In this document: positions 45,526 through 54,085 of the stretch, piece by piece
Layout of the letters: every line of letters starts with the position of its first letter
Numbering within the stretch: position 1 is the first letter of the stretch
Source of the DNA: an uncultured Roseateles sp.
Lineage (GTDB): Bacteria; Pseudomonadota; Gammaproteobacteria; Burkholderiales; Burkholderiaceae
DNA: 64,000 bases
Direction: 5' to 3'
NCBI GenBank assembly: GCA_946886855.1
Contig: CAMPJJ010000013.1
Location: forward strand, 11,505 to 75,504
Made by a program: the position numbers and the translations under genes
Notes under the pieces: model-generated
Told to the model about the DNA's origin: nothing
The model's database searches: none
The model's input: the letters and a program-made list of their open reading frames with translations, nothing else

Positions 45526-46737
45526 TCAGGACTTGTCGGCCTTCGCTGCGCCGTCCTTGGCCTGGATTTCCGCCTTGGCGTTCATCGGGACGATGGTCGG
45601 GGCGACCAGGGCACCGGGGCGCACACGCTGCAGGCCGTTGACGACCACGCGCTCGTTGGCCTTCAGGCCCGAGGTCACGACCCGCAGGCCGTCGACGTTG
45701 GCGCCCAGCAGGACCTCGCGGTAGCTCAGCGTGTTGTCCGCGCCGACCACCATCACGAAGCGCTTGTTCTGGTCGGTGCCGACCGCGCGCTCGTTGACGA
45801 GCACGGCCGCGCTCTTCTTCGCCTGGCCCAGGCGGATGCGGGCGAACTGGCCCGGGATCAGCGCGCCGTCCTTGTTGTCCAGCACCGCGCGCACGCGCAC
45901 CGTGCCGCTGCGGGCGTCGACCTGGTTGTCGATCAGCTGCAGCTTGCCGTTGAACGGCGTGTCCGTAGTCGCGGCCGTGCCGATCTGGACGGGGATGCTC
46001 GACAGGTCGCCGGAGGCGATCCTGGCGTTGCCGTGCAGCTCGTTCAGCGCGCGGGCGACGGTGCCCTCGTCGGCATCGAAGCTGGCGTAGATCGGGCTGA
46101 CCGACACCAGCGTCGTCAGCACCGGCGCGCCCGGGCCGGCGGCCACGAGGTTGCCCTGCGTCACTTCCAGCTTGCCGACGCGACCGGCCACCGGCGCCTT
46201 CACCTGCGTGTAGCCGAGGTTCAGCTTCGCCGACTGCAGCGCGGCCTGCGCGGCGCGCAGGTTGGCGTTGGCTTCATTGGAGGCGTTGCTGCGCTCGTCG
46301 AGCTCGCGCTGCGCGATGGCGCGCTCGCTCCACAGGCGGGTGGAGCGCTCCAGCTCGCTCTTCGAGTAGGTGACGCGGGCCTGCGCGGCCAGCACCTGCG
46401 CTTCGGCGCGGTCGACCTCGGCCTGGTAGGGCGCGGGATCGATGGTGATCAGCAGTTCGCCGGCCTTGACCAGCGCCCCCTCCCGGAAATGCACCGACTG
46501 CACGGCGCCGGAGACGCGGGCGCGCACGTCGACGCGCTCCACGGCTTCCAGGCGGCCCGAGAACTCGTCCCACGCGGCCACTTCCTGGCTCGCGACGGTG
46601 GCGACGGAGACGGGAATCGCCTGCGGCGCGCCCGGCGGTTGGTTGGCGACCGCCTGCTGGCTGTGCAGGCCGACGACGAGGGCGCCGACGACCGCGGCGA
46701 CGGCGGTGAGCGAGGTGGCAAAGATCTTCTTGTTCAT
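45526..46737 (-). CDS. RND efflux periplasmic adaptor subunit
   Basis: This 403-residue membrane-fusion protein has an N-terminal membrane anchor/signal, a lipoyl-like split domain (VDVRARVSGAV ... VKAPVAGRVG), a coiled-coil hairpin between the halves, and beta-barrel and membrane-proximal domains. It links the permease and outer-membrane channel. The start ATG at 46737 begins MNKKIFATSL; the frame is open upstream but that part is antisense to the hydrolase gene. Confidence 0.93.
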   Translation of the reverse strand: MNKKIFATSLTAVAAVVGALVVGLHSQQAVANQPPGAPQAIPVSVATVASQEVAAWDEFSGRLEAVERVDVRARVSGAVQSVHFREGALVKAGELLITIDPAPYQAEVDRAEAQVLAAQARVTYSKSELERSTRLWSERAIAQRELDERSNASNEANANLRAAQAALQSAKLNLGYTQVKAPVAGRVGKLEVTQGNLVAAGPGAPVLTTLVSVSPIYASFDADEGTVARALNELHGNARIASGDLSSIPVQIGTAATTDTPFNGKLQLIDNQVDARSGTVRVRAVLDNKDGALIPGQFARIRLGQAKKSAAVLVNERAVGTDQNKRFVMVVGADNTLSYREVLLGANVDGLRVVTSGLKANERVVVNGLQRVRPGALVAPTIVPMNAKAEIQAKDGAAKADKS

Positions 46738-46793
46738 GGTGGGTGCTCCGGTGACGGGGGTAGACGTTGGGAGTTCTTGGCGGGCTCTTGAGG

Positions 46794-47642
46794 TCAGGCG
46801 GGTTGCAGTCGGCGCTTGCCGGCCGGTGGGATCAGGGACAGGAAATCGGCCAGCTTCTGGCGCAGCGCGCTCGCCCAGGGCAGCTGGAGGGCGGACAGCG
46901 AGGGCAGCTTCATCAGGCTGCAGGGCCAGCCGCTGGGGCCGGCGATCAGCGCCTGCTGCACGTCGACGCCGGCGCGCTTCATCGCGCGGGCGTAGGCCAG
47001 CGCCTCGTCGCGCATCGGGTCGTCCTCGGCGCTGACGACCAGCGCCGGCACCAGGCCCGACAGGCGGCCGGTGTTGGCCGGCGCGGCGTAGGGGTGGTCG
47101 CCGTCCTCGCATTCGCCGAGGTAGGCGCGCCAGCCGTGCATCCAGCGGCACTCGCCGTAGCCGGCGTCGGCCTGGCGCAGCGAGGCGGTGCCCATGCAGG
47201 GGTTGAGCATCGGCCCGATCAGGATCTGGCCGGACAGCTTGCGGTGGCCCTGGTCGCGCGCCATCAGGGCCAGCGCGGCGGCGAGGTTGCCGCCCGCCTC
47301 TTCGCCGGCGACCAGCAGCGGCGCGCCCTTGCCGGAGAACCGGGTCCGCGCCTTGTGCAGGCTGGCCAGCAGCGCGTCCAGGGTCTTCAGCGCGGTCGGG
47401 AACACGGTGGCCTCGCCGGTCGGGTAGTCGACGTCGACGACGACCGCGCCCGCGTCGGCGAGCAGCCGGGAGACCAGCTCGCCGCTGTCCAGGTCGCCGC
47501 GGGTGAACGCGCCGCCGTGCAGATGCATGACGACCGGCGCGTCCTGGCGACGCGCCGCGCCCTTGTACACGCGCACCGGCAGCACGCCGTCGCCGGCGGG
47601 CAGGAGGTCGTCGTGGCAGGAGGTCAGCGGCAGCGCATCCAT
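46794..47642 (-). CDS. HSL-type alpha/beta hydrolase-fold protein lacking the nucleophile
   Basis: This protein of about 282 residues has the hormone-sensitive-lipase fold with oxyanion motif HLHGGAF, but the nucleophile elbow, normally GDSAGG, reads GEEAGG, so Ser is Glu. The usual His near the C-terminus is also absent (GPSGWP). The Asp region (SAEDDPMRDEAL) is kept. It is probably a non-catalytic ligand-binding or regulatory relic. It is first in the efflux operon, 56 bases before the adaptor. The start is uncertain: an alternative ATG at 47747 would overlap the operator at 47752. Confidence 0.75.
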   Translation of the reverse strand: MDALPLTSCHDDLLPAGDGVLPVRVYKGAARRQDAPVVMHLHGGAFTRGDLDSGELVSRLLADAGAVVVDVDYPTGEATVFPTALKTLDALLASLHKARTRFSGKGAPLLVAGEEAGGNLAAALALMARDQGHRKLSGQILIGPMLNPCMGTASLRQADAGYGECRWMHGWRAYLGECEDGDHPYAAPANTGRLSGLVPALVVSAEDDPMRDEALAYARAMKRAGVDVQQALIAGPSGWPCSLMKLPSLSALQLPWASALRQKLADFLSLIPPAGKRRLQPA

Positions 47643-47751
47643 GGCAGGGCCAAAGGCCTGCTCCCCGTGGGGGCAGACCGGTTCATGTTGCAATGCAGCG
47701 AAGTTTGGAGACTGGACGCCGTCCGATAAACAGGCTGGAGCGCGCATCAGC

Positions 47752-47767
47752 GTTTCATCGACGAAAC
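47752..47767. promoter_or_regulatory. Candidate LysR operator
   Basis: GTTTC-atcgac-GAAAC is a 5-bp-arm inverted repeat of the size used by LysR regulators, in the divergent region between the regulator gene (start 47865) and the efflux operon. Confidence 0.45.
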
Positions 47768-47864
47768 AATCGATCGGGCAGGATGGCGACCTCGCGCGCG
47801 CGCAGACGCGCCGGGTTGTATGGACGGAGCAGTGGCGGGGATGCACCGCCGTCAGGGGTCAAGG

Positions 47865-48878
47865 ATGGACAAACTCAATGCCATGCAGGCTTTCGCGCGC
47901 GTCGTGGAAGCGGGAACCTTCACGCGGGCGGCGGAATCGCTGGACCTGCCCAAGACCGCGGTGACGCGGTTGATCCAGTCGCTGGAGGACCACCTCAAGG
48001 TCAAGCTGCTGAACCGCACGACGCGGCGGGTCAGCGTGACGCCGGACGGTGCCGCGTATTACGAGCGGGTGACGCGGCTGCTGTCGGACATCGAGGAACT
48101 CGAGGGCTCGGTGTCGCATGCGCGCGCGGCGCCGAAGGGGCGCATCCGCGTGGATGTCGCCTCGAGTGTGGCGCGCCTGCTGCTGATTCCCGCACTTCCG
48201 GAGTTCTATGCAAGACATCCGGACATCCAGATCGACCTCGGCGTGTCGGACCGGCCGGTGGACCTGATCGGCGACAGCGTCGACTGCGTCGTGCGCGGCG
48301 GCGAGATCACCGACCAGTCGCTGGTCGCGCGCCGCATCGGCGACTGGGGTTACGGCTGCTGCGCGTCGCCGGCCTACATCCAGCAGCACGGCCTGCCGCA
48401 GCATCCGCTGGACCTGGAGTCCGACCAGCATCACGTGGTCAGCTATTTCTCGACGCGCACCGGCAAGCGTTTCCCGTTCGACTACAGCAAGAACGGCCAG
48501 CGCTACGAGATCTACGGCCACTACAAGGTCTCGGTCAACGACGGCAACGCCTACATGACCGCGGGCCTGACGGGGCTGGGCGTGATCCAGGCGCCCTACT
48601 TCATGATCAAGCCGCACATCGACGCGGGCGAGCTGGTGCCTTTCCTGTGCGACTGGGAATCGGACCCGCTGCCGCTGTACGTCGTGTACCCGCCGAACCG
48701 GCACCTGAGCACCAAGCTGCGCGTGTTCGTCGACTGGATCGCGGAGTTGTTCGAGCGCCATTCGCAATGGCAGAAGCAGCTGGTCGCGAGCTGCGAGGCC
48801 AAGCGCACCGAGTCGGACGCGGCATACATCCCGCTGCAGGCGAACGGGACGAAGCAGGCGGTGCTGAGCGCGGCGTGA
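47865..48878 (+). CDS. LysR-family transcriptional regulator
   Basis: This 337-residue regulator has an N-terminal winged HTH (FARVVEAGTFTRAAESLDLPK) and a C-terminal periplasmic-binding-like effector domain (about 90-300). It is transcribed divergently from the hydrolase-RND operon, the usual arrangement for a local activator such as MexT for mexEF-oprN. The effector is unknown. The ATG at 47865 has a GGGGTCAAGG leader; an upstream start would add 15 residues that are not LysR-like. Confidence 0.9.
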   Translation: MDKLNAMQAFARVVEAGTFTRAAESLDLPKTAVTRLIQSLEDHLKVKLLNRTTRRVSVTPDGAAYYERVTRLLSDIEELEGSVSHARAAPKGRIRVDVASSVARLLLIPALPEFYARHPDIQIDLGVSDRPVDLIGDSVDCVVRGGEITDQSLVARRIGDWGYGCCASPAYIQQHGLPQHPLDLESDQHHVVSYFSTRTGKRFPFDYSKNGQRYEIYGHYKVSVNDGNAYMTAGLTGLGVIQAPYFMIKPHIDAGELVPFLCDWESDPLPLYVVYPPNRHLSTKLRVFVDWIAELFERHSQWQKQLVASCEAKRTESDAAYIPLQANGTKQAVLSAA

Positions 48879-48902
48879 GGCGTCCCACCCCCGTGAGGGT
48901 GC

Positions 48903-48932
48903 TTGAGCGGCGTCGCGGCCCGCGCCCATAAT
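48903..48932 (+). promoter_or_regulatory. Candidate promoter of the retron leader
   Basis: TTGAGC (48903-48908), an 18-base spacer and CATAAT (48927-48932) resemble a sigma-70 promoter. It lies just after the LysR gene and would start RNA near 48940, including the whole structured leader before the reverse transcriptase. Confidence 0.5.
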
Positions 48933-48938
48933 CGCCGC

Positions 48939-49157
48939 CGACCTCCGGTCGCCGCCAAGCCTTCGGAAGCGTTCGCGCCTCCGGCCGCGGGGGTTCCCCG
49001 CGGCGATTTCCACAGTCAGTCATCCGGCGCCGATACTCCACCGCGCTGCCGCGCGGAGCTGTATCCGCAGGACCCGTCAGTTGGCGGCGCATCCGGGGGT
49101 CACCTCTTGCCTCCCCGCCGCCGCCATGGCGGCGTCGACAAGGACCGCCCGCCGCCG
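48939..49157 (+). ncRNA. Candidate retron msr-msd leader RNA
   Basis: This noncoding leader of about 219 bases precedes the retron reverse transcriptase, where msr-msd RNA is normally found. Visible structure: an 8-bp stem with three-base loop (48985-49003, ccgcgggg/ccccgcgg), a CCGCGC/GCGCGG stem near 49041-49056, and a perfect 16-base palindrome at the 3' end (49120-49135, cgccgccatggcggcg). Short complementarity exists between the 5' cgccgcc near 48934 and 3' ggcggcg, which could be the a1/a2 pairing. The branching G and exact msd limits were not identified. Confidence 0.45.
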
Positions 49158-50552
49158 ATGACCGTTGCCGCGCCCTTGACCTATCCCCGCTGGATCGCGC
49201 TGGCGCTCGCCCGCGCGCTGCAGGCGGACGACGCGTCACCGCGCGCCCGCGAGGCCGATGCGCTGCAGGCGCGTGCCGAGCAATGCCTCGGTGCCGAAGC
49301 GCAGCCATGGTTGAAGCCGCTTTGCGTGGCGCTCGCGCGATGGACGACACCGGTCTGGCGCGCGCATTCGGTGAGCAGCCTCGCCGATGCGCTGCTGGAG
49401 ATCGGCGCCTTCCACGAAGGCTTCGATCGGGAACGCTTCCCGCGGCCGACGGTGCGGCGCCTGCTGCTGCGGCCCTCGCGGATGCGGCCGCTGCGTTTCG
49501 CGCTGGAACACCTGGTGCTGCCGCAGTGGCCGACGGAGGCCGACCTGGCGGCGTGGCTCGGCCTGACGCTGGACGAACTCGACCACTTCGCCGGTCCGGC
49601 TCGGCAGTACAGGGAGTCCGCTGCCACGCCGCAGCGACCGCATGTCACGCCGACGCCTCACTATCGATGCCTGCTCGTGCCCAAACGCCGCGGCGGCCTG
49701 CGGCTGCTCGAAGCGCCGTTGCCGCGCCTGAAGGCTATCCAGCGGCGTCTGCTCGACGGCCTTCTGAACACCCTCCCCTGCCACGAATCCGCTCACGGTT
49801 TCGTGCCGGGCCGCAACGTCGTGACGAATGCGGCAGTCCACGCCGATCAGGATTTCGTCATCCGCTTCGACCTGCGCGACTTCTTCCCCAGCATCGGGCG
49901 CGCGCGGATCGCGGCCACGTTCCGGACGCTGGGGTTCTCCGACGCGGTCGTCGCGCGGCTGACGACGCTTTGCACGGCGCGCACGCCGGTCGCGGTGCGA
50001 GAGCGGCTGCGCGAAGACGGATCGATCGATGTCGACGGCGCGAAGCGTCTTGCCTCACCGCACCTGCCGCAAGGCGCACCCACATCGCCGGCACTGGCCA
50101 ATCTCTGCGCGTTCCCGCTCGACATGCGGCTGGACGGGCTCGCTCATCGCTTCGGCGCGCGCTACACGCGGTATGCGGATGACCTGATGTTCTCCGGTCC
50201 CGCAACACTGCGCCGCGATCAACGCGAGTTCCGCGCCTGGGTGCAGTCGATCGTCGAGGACGAGGGCTTCCGGCTGCGACACGACAAGACGCGCGCGATG
50301 CCCAGGGGCGGCCGTCAGCAGGTGACCGGCGTCGTCGTCAATGCCAAGCCGAACCTCGCGCGGGAGGACTTCGATCGCTTGAAGGCGGAGCTGCACCGGC
50401 TCGGCAGGTCGAGCGCAAGCGGCACGGTTGATCCGGCACTGCGTTCACCGCTGCTCGGGCGTCTCGCATGGGCCAGGCAATTCCTGGCACCGGCGCGGGT
50501 CGAGAAGCTGCAGCGGATGTTCGACGCGATCGCGTTCGACGCGGCTCGCTGA
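49158..50552 (+). CDS. Retron-type reverse transcriptase
   Basis: This 464-residue RT has a roughly 160-residue N-terminal extension like those of myxobacterial retron RTs (segment LPQWPTEADLAAWLGLTLDE). Palm motifs: RFDLRDFFPSI (237-246), LPQGAPTSP (303-311), and catalytic YADD (339-342). The retron-specific motifs NAxxH (NAAVH, 224-228) and VTG (389-391) are both present, separating it from group II intron and DGR enzymes. The start ATG at 49158 follows the structured leader. No toxin effector gene is adjacent; the next gene converges with 2 bases between. Retrons are anti-phage systems; this one may need no protein partner, or have lost it. Confidence 0.88.
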   Translation: MTVAAPLTYPRWIALALARALQADDASPRAREADALQARAEQCLGAEAQPWLKPLCVALARWTTPVWRAHSVSSLADALLEIGAFHEGFDRERFPRPTVRRLLLRPSRMRPLRFALEHLVLPQWPTEADLAAWLGLTLDELDHFAGPARQYRESAATPQRPHVTPTPHYRCLLVPKRRGGLRLLEAPLPRLKAIQRRLLDGLLNTLPCHESAHGFVPGRNVVTNAAVHADQDFVIRFDLRDFFPSIGRARIAATFRTLGFSDAVVARLTTLCTARTPVAVRERLREDGSIDVDGAKRLASPHLPQGAPTSPALANLCAFPLDMRLDGLAHRFGARYTRYADDLMFSGPATLRRDQREFRAWVQSIVEDEGFRLRHDKTRAMPRGGRQQVTGVVVNAKPNLAREDFDRLKAELHRLGRSSASGTVDPALRSPLLGRLAWARQFLAPARVEKLQRMFDAIAFDAAR

Positions 50553-50554
50553 TC

Positions 50555-50950
50555 TCACTCTCCGCGCATGGCGGCGCCACGTTCCGTCAGCAGCTGCGTG
50601 AGCAGGCTGCGATGGCAACGCGCCGGGTTGTCGCAATAGCAGCCCATCGAGAGGTTGGACGAGTGCGATAGCACTGCCAGCGTGTCGAGCAGCTGCGACG
50701 GTGCGGACTCGCTCATCTCCTTGCGATACGCGCGGGAGAAGGCGGTCCATTGCTTGTCATCCTCGGCCGCCCGGCCCTGGGCCATGAGTTCGGCGCTGGG
50801 AGAAAGCAGTGGCAGCCAGCTGTCGTAGTAATCGAGGCGACCGTAGTCCTCCTTGCGGACGCCGCGCGGCGGGCGACGGACGGTGCCAAGACGAGGGCCC
50901 TCGTCGGGCAGGCGCGGTGTGACGCCAAGTTGGACGATGCGGATGCTCAT
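50555..50950 (-). CDS. DUF488 family protein
   Basis: This 131-residue protein has typical DUF488 features: N-terminal MSIRIVQLG, the RRPPRGVRKEDYG segment, and the C-terminal CYCDNPARCHR cluster of Cys/His. The function is unknown. It is convergent with the reverse transcriptase, ending 2 bases from its stop, so it is not co-transcribed and is probably not a retron effector. Confidence 0.82.
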   Translation of the reverse strand: MSIRIVQLGVTPRLPDEGPRLGTVRRPPRGVRKEDYGRLDYYDSWLPLLSPSAELMAQGRAAEDDKQWTAFSRAYRKEMSESAPSQLLDTLAVLSHSSNLSMGCYCDNPARCHRSLLTQLLTERGAAMRGE

Positions 50951-51675
50951 GGCGACATGATCACGCGGTGTCGACCCGATTTCCAGGACGGATTCCCGGG
51001 GCCGGATCGATGCCCAGCTGCTGAGGTCGAAGGGCCTTGGTCCCATGGCTCGCGCGGCGCTGAGCGAGCTGTACGACACAGCGAACGCCGAAATTAAACC
51101 AAGACTCTCAATGCGCGCTTTAGGCTGGTCTGGGTCATTCGCGGGCCAGTGGTTCAACGACAGCGCTTAAGCCGACCGGTCATTGGTGGTCGCTGGCTCT
51201 CAGCGGCTGCTTCACTCCCGGAACCGGTCGCTCGACGCGGCTCGAGTACTCGTGCAGGCACGAACGACTGTTCTCGCCCGTTGCGACAGGCGCATCATGC
51301 CCCGTAGAGGCCACTGACCCGCGCGTCGTGGGCGTCAGCAATGTGCCCGTATCCGCGGGTCGAGGCCATCCTGCGCCGCTACGTTCACTACGGCGCCTGC
51401 ATCGCCTCATGCCCGACTACCAGCCGCCCGGCGACGAGCTGGGGTGGGCCGCGCGTCAGCGCCTAGGTGATGAAACAGATGGTGGAGGGCCATCGTGAAC
51501 TCCTCGGAACGGGCATGACGGTTAAGGATGAGGCCCATGCGCCGTCGCACGATCCAAATGAGCGAAACCACTGCGAAAGGGGCGTTCGCAGCCCAGACTA
51601 GCGTGCGCAGCGTGTCAGCTCAACATCAAAACAAGGGGCGGCAAGTTCTAGCAAATACGTTCACGCTCATCACCG
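50951..51675. other. Gene-free degenerate stretch
   Basis: About 725 bases have no credible gene on either strand. The composition is mixed and the sequence contains fragments of the short repeat-like motifs seen elsewhere in this island. It looks like decayed DNA left of the broken defence genes. Confidence 0.5.
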
Positions 51676-51864
51676 TCAAAGCCCTCGTAACACATCGGTG
51701 AAGTAGGACGGGTATCGCTGCAACACCCCCGAGACAACATCTCGATGCTCTGCGAGAGCCGGGACAAAGTGGTGCCCCTCGTAGCCGAAGAGCGACAGCG
51801 ACAAAGCAACGTCGTACGCAATGAATCGGTCCGCAAGACCGGCCTCGTAGACAGACACGGCCAT
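51676..51864 (-). pseudogene. Fragment resembling the C-terminus of a defence helicase
   Basis: This open stretch of about 62 residues contains YEAGLADRF and ends QRYPSYFTDVLRGL. By family memory it resembles the C-terminal tail of large DEAD/DEAH helicases that partner HamA-type proteins. It has no start of its own and abuts the helicase core fragment on the opposite strand, implying an inversion. Confidence 0.4.
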
Positions 51865-52495
51865 CCTGAGGGGCGCGTTCCTGGCTGACAGGACCCGTGT
51901 GGCAATTTTGGTCGCGCCGTTCCGCGCGCTTTGCCACGAGATAGCCGGCTCCCTTAGGCTTGCGTTCAAGGGGGAGGACGTCAAGGTCAATGAGCTGTCC
52001 GATGCGCTCCAGCTGGATTTCGTGGACCAGCTCGCGGAGCTGCTGGGCGCGGTTGCACCTGCTACCCGAAATCTGCTGGTCCTGACTCCCGAGAAGCTGC
52101 TCTACGTGCTGAGGCAGGAGCCCAGCTTGGTCGCGCACATCGGTCTCGTTGTCTACGACGAGGGCCATCAGTTCGACACCGGCGCGCGCGGCATTACCTA
52201 CGAGCTGCTGTTGACGGAGATTAAGAGCTTGCTTCAGGCAGCTGCCCAGACCGTTCTCATTTCTGCCGTCATCACGAATGCAACCGCCGTCGGGACCTGG
52301 CTCATTGGCGCCGAGCCAAACGTGGTTGACGGAACCGGGCTGCTGTCTACGGCTAGGTCGGTCGCGTTCGCTAGATGGGCCGAGCAGCGCGGGCAACTTT
52401 TGTTCTTTGAGTCGGGTGCGTACGAGCAGTCTGATTATTTCGTCCCGCGTTCGATTGAAGCTCAGGAGCTTCAGCTACCAGCGAGCCGCAGATGA
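51851..52495 (+). pseudogene. DEAD/DEAH-box helicase core fragment (HamB-like)
   Basis: About 214 residues open at a stop and run through helicase motifs Ia (VAPFRALCHE), II as DEGH (VVYDEGHQFD) and III-like (LISAVITNA), ending YFVPRSIEAQEL. The P-loop is missing: the bases just before (about 51829-51850) read VRKTGLVD in another frame, compatible with a degraded GKT motif and a frameshift. All C-terminal helicase motifs are absent. Full-length relatives exceed 1000 residues. It cannot be functional as it stands. Confidence 0.65.
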
Positions 52496-52794
52496 GGCCT
52501 GAGTTCAACAGTCGCCGGTACTTGGGCATCACCCGCTCGAAGGGCAAGATGTACGAACTCGGGCTGCCCGAAGAGACTCACATTGCCGTGCCGGCAGGCG
52601 TGGAGCCAGCAGCCCTTTTTCCACTATCTATAGCCACGCTTATGGACGCGGCTGCATCCCTCAACGATGCAGTCAACCCGCACCACGACTTGCCTGCTGA
52701 GCTACGAAGCGAACTTGGCTTTGCAGCTAACCTTGAGCCTGCCTTGGACTCCAGTGGCCGCGTACAACTTCTTCACGAGATTGCCGAAGCTTGA
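52492..52794 (+). pseudogene. Fragment resembling the N-terminus of the same helicase type
   Basis: This 100-residue frame starts at an ATG overlapping the previous stop by 4 bases. It includes YLGITRSKGKMYELGLPEE and LFPLSIATLMDAAASL, which by memory resemble the N-terminal region of HamB-like helicases. Similarity seems to stop near 52735, after which it overlaps the antisense gene at 52702. It lies after, not before, the core fragment, so the gene order is scrambled. Confidence 0.4.
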
Positions 52795-53187
52795 GAACGC
52801 ATGCACGATGCCAGGCGAGACGGCGTTTGCATTGCCGTAGGGCAGCAGTCGAATGGCTGCAAGGACATGTCCGTCCTCATGGACCTCGGTGACCCAGAGC
52901 GGTTCGTCGGAGTCATGCCTTGAAGCGCGACCGTCGAAGACACTGAACGAGCGCCCGCCGCAGAAGGCTGACCACCATTCGTCGTAGTTCGCGGCACCTG
53001 CTCCGTGCACCAGCGCCTGCGCAAGTCTTGGCGAGCCAATCTCGAGATTGACCCCGTCATCAGAATTGCATTGGATAACCAAGATTGGCACGCTGCCGAA
53101 CCCATGGTCTTCGATGAAGTTGCGCAGCTTCTTGACGAAGGGGCGTCGCTCGGGAGAAATCAGTTCTGGAGCAAGGCTGGGTAACAT
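52702..53187 (-). CDS. Hypothetical protein in decayed defence locus
   Basis: This 161-residue protein has a GAGGA ribosome-binding site before the ATG at 53187. The segment VTEVHEDGHVLAAIRL and the helix LVKKLYAATGV resemble the C-terminal part of AlbA/Schlafen-type DNA-binding proteins, but weakly. I cannot name a family. It lies between the HamA-like and helicase remnants on the same strand as the former, so may be a third component of that operon. Its 3' end may be truncated. Confidence 0.45.
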   Translation of the reverse strand: MLPSLAPELISPERRPFVKKLRNFIEDHGFGSVPILVIQCNSDDGVNLEIGSPRLAQALVHGAGAANYDEWWSAFCGGRSFSVFDGRASRHDSDEPLWVTEVHEDGHVLAAIRLLPYGNANAVSPGIVHAFSSFGNLVKKLYAATGVQGRLKVSCKAKFAS

Positions 53188-53251
53188 AAGGTCCTCACAG
53201 CTACGCACGTCCAAGGCGGCGGCAGGAACAAACTTACCATGGCACGAGTGT

Positions 53252-53782
53252 TCATTTCATACAGTCACGTGGATCAGACGCTTCATGGGAAGTTTCGGAG
53301 AGGTCTGCCGGCATTTTGCTCGCTGCAATCCCGGCCACGCGGCAGCTCGGAGCTTGAGTCCGCCAGCGCGGTGGAATCCGAAATGGAGGCAAGCCGACGA
53401 TGTCGACTCCCTTGACTGACTCGTTGCGAACGCTCTTCTCAGCGTACTTGGTGCGTGGCACCCAATAGCCAAGCATGAACTCGACGAAGTCTGAGACCAG
53501 CAGCTCCGCAAAATCTCCGGAGCGAACACCTGGGCCTGGCGCGATGGTCTTGTCTGGGAAGACTAGGTCGATGAGGTACTCGGCGCGCGTTTTTCCCGTG
53601 CCGTCACGGAGGATGTCTATGTCGCTGTCGAGGCAGTACGTCTGCCGGAACCGCCAAGCCCAATCCTTCAGGCAGACCTCATCGGCTGGAACATCGAGCT
53701 CCCAAACCTCACATGCCTCGCCGGAGTTCAAGGTCAGTGACTCGTGCTGCTTCAAATACTGCAGATATGCCGGTGCTGGCAC
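53252..53782 (-). pseudogene. HamA-like (DUF1837/AbpA-HamA type) protein, C-terminally truncated
   Basis: The 176 residues start at a GTG with a strong GGAGGA Shine-Dalgarno element. The segment GDFAELLVSDFVEF followed by RNESVKGVDIVGL resembles the nuclease-domain start of HamA/AbpA-type proteins. After about residue 132 (near 53385) the sequence turns Arg/Ser/Pro-rich and unrelated, as expected after a frameshift or junction, so the catalytic ExK region is missing. With helicase pieces nearby, this looks like the effector of a dead Hachiman- or Abp-like system. The assignment is from memory of the family. Confidence 0.5.
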
Positions 53783-54085
53783 GGTGCATCCTCCCAGACG
53801 CTTGTTTTCCGCTCATCGTACGACGACCTAGGCGGTCCGTTCGGAAGGAGCCAGCGATGTCGCTCTGCTGTCATTTGACACGTGCCTGAAGACAGCAGAA
53901 CACCAACACTTTCCGGAAGCTTGGTAGGCCTGTGCCGACGTCCGCTTCGGGCACAACGCCGCCATCCGCGGCACTGCGTCGGAATCACGGAGCAGGCCGG
54001 GAGCTTCGACCTGCCCCGGTACCAGAAAGCCGGCGTTGCGCCCGGCCGACCGGCCCATGGCAAGCAGCGACCACCGGGTGGCTTC
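53783..54085. other. Gene-free stretch with repeat-like motif
   Basis: There is no credible gene. It contains gacgtccgcttcggg at 53937-53951, a motif recurring in other gene-free parts of the island. Confidence 0.45.

Noticed and set aside
50555..50950. DUF488 protein as the retron effector
   Set aside because: It is convergent with the reverse transcriptase, not co-transcribed, and DUF488 is not a known retron partner.
51626..52396. 256-codon minus-strand open frame across the helicase remnants
   Set aside because: It is antisense to the recognisable helicase core, with no domain of its own in the right-hand part.
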